From Armatimonadota bacterium (GTDB lineage Bacteria; Armatimonadota; SYMT01): a stretch of DNA of 10,442 nt. The translations under genes and the position numbers were made by a program. Location of the stretch: NCBI GenBank assembly GCA_020696885.1, contig JAJFMS010000079.1, positions 1 through 10,442 of the forward strand, given 5' to 3'. Within the stretch, counting starts at the first letter, position 1; each line of letters opens with the position of its first letter. The notes under the pieces were generated by a model. It was given only the letters and a program-made list of their open reading frames with translations. It made no database searches and was not told where the DNA came from. This document shows, in pieces, positions 6,944 through 10,442 of this stretch.

Positions 6944-9061
6944 ATGAGATGGCTAGGGAACACGCCGGCCGCGGCCGATATCGACGACACCCTCTGGTTG
7001 GTGGCAGTTTTTGTGGATCGCCTCCTGGAGACCGCGGGCGCGGAGTTGAGCGCTGGGTCTCCCGCCCGCAGCTTACCGCTGGATCGAGCCCGTGAGCTCC
7101 TCCTCCAGACGGCGGCCGTGGTACTGCGCGACGACAAGGTGCGGAGCGACTACCATCAGCGGCTGAGCGGCCTGTTCGCCACGCCCGGACCGCAGACCCT
7201 CGCGGCAGCGAAGCCGGTGATCGGGTCCCTGGTGTCAGCCGCCGCGCCTCGCGTCACCCCCGACCCCAAGCGAAAGGGAGCGGTGCCCGAGATAGAGGCC
7301 GCATTCAAGACGCTGGCGGCGGCGCAGCCGGACGCCGGGGTCCTGGAGCTTCCCGATACGGAAGCGCTGCTGCTTACCTATCTCCAGCGGCTGAGTTGGG
7401 AAGCGCGCGCGCTGCAGCAAGAGAGTAAAGAGAGCTGGCTGCAGCAGTTGCGGTGCTATGTGCCCCGCTTCCAGGATGCTGTGCGTGACCTTTGCGCCGA
7501 TCCAGCAGAGGGGACTCGGGCCGCGCACTCGATTCGCCGGCTGTTCATCTCGCCGGACGAGGCGGCGCGAAGGACCATGCTGCGAGAGCTGGAGGCGCTG
7601 CACGTCCGAATGCGCAACGGGCTGAAAAGCGCGCCCTCTCCGGAGTGCTCCGGACCAGAGTTGAAGCGAATCGTGCGCTCACTCGCCGACGCCTCGCCTA
7701 CTGCGCAGTTTACTCTGTTCATGCCGATCGACATGGGAGCCGTCCCGAGCGACGGCGAGGTACCGGCACCGGTGCCTGGAGAAGGCGTTCCCGTGAGCAC
7801 CACCCCACCGTCGGCTCCCGTGGAAGTAAGCCCTCCTCCGGTAGCCACGCGTCCGGTCGTTCAGGAGTACGAGGCGAAGCTGCTGGAGGTGAGCGAGGAG
7901 CTGGCCCGCGTGCGGGCGAGTGAGGCTGCGGCCCATACCGCGCTTCAGGAGTGGCGTGGCAAGTGCGAGGAACTGGCGGAGAAGAACCGGGAGTTGGATA
8001 AGGGCGCGGAGCGTACCCAGGCCGACACGACGCGGGTGGCGACTCTCCAGCGTGAGCGGGATGTGGCGGTCCGGCAGGTGCGGCTGCTCCACGACGAGCT
8101 CGAGGCGTTTCGGCACGGTCCGGCGGCCGGCGCCCGCCCTCCGGAGGTGCCGCGACTGGAGCGGGAGCGGGACCAGGCACGCAAGGCGGCCGCCCAGATG
8201 GAAGCGCAGCTTCGCGGGGCGGAAGCCGAGCGGGACAAGGCGCGCTCCGAGGTGGAGCGATTGGAGCGCGAAGCCAAGCAACGGCCCGCAGGGGGGCGCG
8301 CCGCACCCGGCACCAGTACGGCAGCGATGCCGCCGGATGTCCAGGCGCTGCGGACCGACCTGGCGCGAGCGGCCGCCGAGACGGTGGAGCTGCGGCGGCG
8401 CATCGTTGGGATGGAAGCGGCGAGCGAAGAGGCCTCCCGGCAGCGCGACGAGCTCCGCCGGCTGCGCGAGGAGACGGTCCCCACACTGCAGGCCGCCCTG
8501 AAGGAGGCCAACCGGGCCTCGGGCCGCATCGGGATCCTGGAGAGTGAGCTCAAGGGCCTGCGCACGCAGCTCCAGGCGCGCGAAAAGGAGCTGGAAGCGA
8601 TTCGCAGCAAAGGAGAAGCGCAGACGCGCGCCGACAAGGAGCTGCGCGCGCTGGCCGACCTGAGCCTTCAGGTGCGGAACGGCATTGAGGAAGTGAAGAC
8701 CCGCTATCCCAAGAAGGTGGTCACGGACAAGCTGGCCATCCTGCTCAACCACTGCCTCACGCAGTTGACGCTGGCGGTGGTGACCGGCGACCGCACCCGC
8801 CGCACCGCGATGCTGGCGAACCTGCGCACCCTGGCCACCGCCCTCGAAAACGCTCCCTACTTCCCCGCCGTGCTCGGCCTGGTGGCGCGGCTGGAACCGG
8901 AGCTCTCGGAGCTGGAAGCGGCCTTCGTGCCCAGCCCCGAGGTGGGTGCGGGGTACTATTTCTTCCAGGAAGCCCTGGCGGCCCTCCGCTCCGACGGCCT
9001 GGAAGCGGCGCCGTTCCACTACGACCTGGACGGCAAGGCCCAGGTTCGTCAAGTGAGTTGA
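6944..9061 (+). CDS. Soluble paralogue with helical module, coiled coil and shared C-terminal module
   Basis: This 705-residue protein, of no family I can name, reads like the cytoplasmic part of the gene-2 protein without its membrane segment. Residues 12 to about 260 form the helical module, starting LWLVAVFVDRL at 17-27 and including RRLFISPDEAAR and TAQFTLF near its end. A Pro/Val/Ser-rich linker covers about 265-305. A coiled coil runs from about 308 to 570, with WRGKCEE at Trp337, and is interrupted near residues 445-460 by a Gly/Ala/Pro-rich stretch. The C-terminal module (about 570-705) contains VVTDKLAILLNHCL around Asp595, TAMLANL, YFFQEALAALR and APFHYDLD. No signal peptide, membrane helix or catalytic motif is visible. 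The final 11 bases, including the stop codon, are identical to those of gene 3, which supports recent common ancestry of the two gene ends. It probably co-assembles with the gene-2 and gene-3 products. Confidence 0.84.
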   Translation: MRWLGNTPAAADIDDTLWLVAVFVDRLLETAGAELSAGSPARSLPLDRARELLLQTAAVVLRDDKVRSDYHQRLSGLFATPGPQTLAAAKPVIGSLVSAAAPRVTPDPKRKGAVPEIEAAFKTLAAAQPDAGVLELPDTEALLLTYLQRLSWEARALQQESKESWLQQLRCYVPRFQDAVRDLCADPAEGTRAAHSIRRLFISPDEAARRTMLRELEALHVRMRNGLKSAPSPECSGPELKRIVRSLADASPTAQFTLFMPIDMGAVPSDGEVPAPVPGEGVPVSTTPPSAPVEVSPPPVATRPVVQEYEAKLLEVSEELARVRASEAAAHTALQEWRGKCEELAEKNRELDKGAERTQADTTRVATLQRERDVAVRQVRLLHDELEAFRHGPAAGARPPEVPRLERERDQARKAAAQMEAQLRGAEAERDKARSEVERLEREAKQRPAGGRAAPGTSTAAMPPDVQALRTDLARAAAETVELRRRIVGMEAASEEASRQRDELRRLREETVPTLQAALKEANRASGRIGILESELKGLRTQLQAREKELEAIRSKGEAQTRADKELRALADLSLQVRNGIEEVKTRYPKKVVTDKLAILLNHCLTQLTLAVVTGDRTRRTAMLANLRTLATALENAPYFPAVLGLVARLEPELSELEAAFVPSPEVGAGYYFFQEALAALRSDGLEAAPFHYDLDGKAQVRQVS

Positions 9062-9077
9062 GCGCCCGCTCGCCCCC

Positions 9078-9093
9078 GCGCAGCGGTCTGCGC
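9078..9093 (+). other. Small perfect hairpin between genes 4 and 5
   Basis: GCGCAG and CTGCGC form a perfect six-base-pair stem with a four-base loop (CGGT), 17 bases after the gene-4 stop codon. No T-run follows; the next bases are TTCACATT. It is therefore not a standard intrinsic terminator. It could protect or process the transcript or weakly attenuate gene 5, or be chance in GC-rich DNA. Confidence 0.35.
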
Positions 9094-9120
9094 TTCACAT
9101 TAGTCCGGTTCCGCCGGGTG

Positions 9121-9127
9121 AGAGAGG
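9121..9127 (+). promoter_or_regulatory. Ribosome-binding site for gene 5
   Basis: AGAGAGG ends six bases before ATG 9134, and a second purine patch AAGG lies directly before the start. This supports ATG 9134, placing the conserved tryptophan of the helical module at residue 31. Confidence 0.55.
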
Positions 9128-9133
9128 TCAAGG

Positions 9134-10442
9134 ATGCGCTTCGAGTCATTCCTTCTGGACCGGCTGGCAAAAGCAAAGCAACTCGCCCGCGAGCTTTCCA
9201 CAAAGCGCGCAGCACAGACCGAATGGCTCATCGCCGTTTTCCTGGACCGCTTGGTGCGGGCCGCGAGCGAGTTGGAGCCCGGAACACAAATCGCCCGGCG
9301 CCTGGATGATGCCCGCAATCGGTTGCTGGACGAAGTCCGCGGGCTTCTTACAGACGCTGCCTGGCGCCGGCAGCACCATCAGTTGCTTGAGAGTCTGTTC
9401 GCTGCGCCGGCCGAGCCGCAGCGCGACGCAGCGCGAGAGGTGCTCAAAGTGCTCACCGCCCGGGCGGCCGCCGGTTTCGCCCAGCACCCTGCGGCGGGCA
9501 CCCAGTTCCTGGACACCGTGGCGAGGTTGGAGGCCGCCGTCCCCACCGCGTCGTTTGCCCCGCCGCCTACTACTCCGGAGTTGATGCTGGCATTCTTGCG
9601 CCAGGTGATGCTGGCTGCCGCCGAACGTCAGGGGAAAAATCGCCGGCAATGGGAAGAGAAGACGCAGCGATATGGCTCGCTGTTAGAGGCTGCGGCTGCG
9701 GAGTTGGCGACCGATGGCGTGAGTGCCGGGGTTCACGGGCAACTGCTGCGCAAGCTGTTCATCGATCCAACGGAGCCGGTGCGAGAGGACGCGGCGAAGC
9801 TGCTGCCGCTGCTGGTGGAGAAGGCCCGGATCCGGCTCAATAAGGAGCCCGCGACGGGAAAGCCTCACGAGTTGGAGGCCGTGCGCACCAGCCTCACGTC
9901 GGCCTTTGCCAACACCCATTTCCGCCTCCCGGCTCCGCCCAACCCGCCGGAGGTCGCTACAGAAGAACGTCCTGGGGAGGGCCCCGGCGCCATTACTCCG
10001 CCGTCGTTAGCGGTCTCTGCTCCCGTCAGCAAAGCCGTCACCACCGGAGATGAGGAAGTGGCCGATCCGAAGCTGCAAGAGAAATTCATGCGCGCCGTAA
10101 AGCATGGCGCGCTGGCGACCGTCCGCGAGTTGCTCGCCGCGTACCCGGCACTGGTACACCTCCGGGATGCCGACGGCGACACGCCACTGCACTACGCCGC
10201 CGGGAAAGGCCACACCAAGGTCCTCAAGCTCCTGTTGGAGTTCGGCGCCGACGTGAACGCGCAGAACCCTAACGGCGAAACGCCGCTCCACCAGGCGGTG
10301 CGTGGAGAGCAGGACAAGGTAGCGGAGCTAGGCTCCGGACTCGGCGGTCCCAAAAACCAGGGGGCCGGGCTGGAGACGCAGCTCCGGAATGCGGGCGGCG
10401 CCGTGCAGCAACTCGCTATTGTGGAGAAGCAGCGGGATACGG
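9134..10442 (+). CDS. Ankyrin-containing paralogue of the gene-2 cytoplasmic region (3' end outside window)
   Basis: The frame is open from ATG 9134 to the window edge, giving 436 complete codons with no stop, so the gene is partial at its 3' end. Residues 1-30 are a charged helix with no signal peptide. The helical module follows (TEWLIAVFLDRL at 29-40, through FRLPAP near 263-268) and is very close to gene 2 even at DNA level. After a Pro/Ala/Thr linker, residues from about 314 to 400 are ankyrin repeats: a divergent first repeat, a full second one with TPLHYAAGKGH and GADVNAQ, and a third starting TPLHQAV that is cut short. From KVAEL (about residue 395) the sequence aligns without gaps to the gene-2 coiled coil (GLETQLRN, GGAVQQLA, EKQRD). 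By analogy the missing part should hold the rest of the coiled coil and the C-terminal module. It appears to be a soluble sibling in which ankyrin repeats replaced the N-terminal part of the coil; ankyrin repeats usually bind proteins. Confidence 0.83.
   Translation, partial: MRFESFLLDRLAKAKQLARELSTKRAAQTEWLIAVFLDRLVRAASELEPGTQIARRLDDARNRLLDEVRGLLTDAAWRRQHHQLLESLFAAPAEPQRDAAREVLKVLTARAAAGFAQHPAAGTQFLDTVARLEAAVPTASFAPPPTTPELMLAFLRQVMLAAAERQGKNRRQWEEKTQRYGSLLEAAAAELATDGVSAGVHGQLLRKLFIDPTEPVREDAAKLLPLLVEKARIRLNKEPATGKPHELEAVRTSLTSAFANTHFRLPAPPNPPEVATEERPGEGPGAITPPSLAVSAPVSKAVTTGDEEVADPKLQEKFMRAVKHGALATVRELLAAYPALVHLRDADGDTPLHYAAGKGHTKVLKLLLEFGADVNAQNPNGETPLHQAVRGEQDKVAELGSGLGGPKNQGAGLETQLRNAGGAVQQLAIVEKQRDT
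9224..9922 (+). repeat. Helical module, copy in gene 5 (duplicate of 3094-3786)
   Basis: This is the gene-5 copy of the block described in gene 2. Sequence conservation is highest near both ends (LDDARNRLLDE, and the stretch from HGQLLRKLFIDP to FRLPAP) and lower in the middle around the LFAAP motif and following 50 codons. That pattern fits a duplication with uneven constraint or patchy gene conversion. Confidence 0.85.

Noticed and set aside
7679..9052. 457-codon minus-strand open frame opposite gene 4
   Set aside because: It is the mirror of a coiled coil rich in CAG, GAG and CTG codons, which cannot yield stops in that antisense frame; the product is low-complexity with no domain.
247..10442. 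Reading the operon as an anti-phage defence system or a SrfABC-type virulence locus
   Set aside because: No nuclease, toxin, nucleotide-signalling, dynamin-like GTPase or secretion domain is visible; only the presence of an Hsp70-like protein is suggestive, which is not enough.

Overview
The window is a dense, one-directional stretch of high-GC bacterial DNA. All five supported genes lie on the + strand, and the last one runs off the right edge. The phylum cannot be fixed from the sequence. G/C-ending codons dominate, GTG starts are used, and gene 2 carries a Sec-type signal peptide followed by a membrane anchor. This fits a high-GC, probably Gram-negative, environmental bacterium. No rRNA, tRNA, transposase, integrase, CRISPR array or ordinary housekeeping gene is present.

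Layout: (1) 1-246, a leader with no convincing gene, ending in a good ribosome-binding site. (2) 247-2283, a divergent Hsp70/actin-fold ATPase with readable nucleotide-binding motifs but no recognisable Hsp70 substrate-binding domain. (3) 2299-5211, a 970-residue membrane protein: signal peptide, extracytoplasmic domain, one transmembrane helix, a helical module, a linker, a long coiled coil and a C-terminal module. (4) 5305-6927, a 540-residue soluble coiled-coil protein ending in the same C-terminal module. (5) 6944-9061, a 705-residue soluble protein with helical module, linker, coiled coil and C-terminal module. (6) 9134-10442, a partial gene with the helical module, then a short ankyrin-repeat cassette, then the start of the gene-2-type coiled coil.

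The gene gaps of about 15, 93, 16 and 72 bases, and the lack of any strong terminator, suggest one operon. Genes 2 to 5 form a locally expanded paralogous family that shares two modules I do not recognise: a roughly 230-residue helical N-terminal module (genes 2, 4, 5) and a roughly 135-residue C-terminal module (genes 2, 3, 4, and presumably 5 beyond the edge). My working model, an inference, is a membrane-associated assembly. In it the gene-2 protein is the anchor, the soluble paralogues co-assemble with it through coiled coils and end modules, and the Hsp70-like ATPase drives or remodels the complex. Nothing in the window shows what the complex acts on, and no nuclease, toxin, transport or signalling domain is seen. 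The operon may continue past the right edge.
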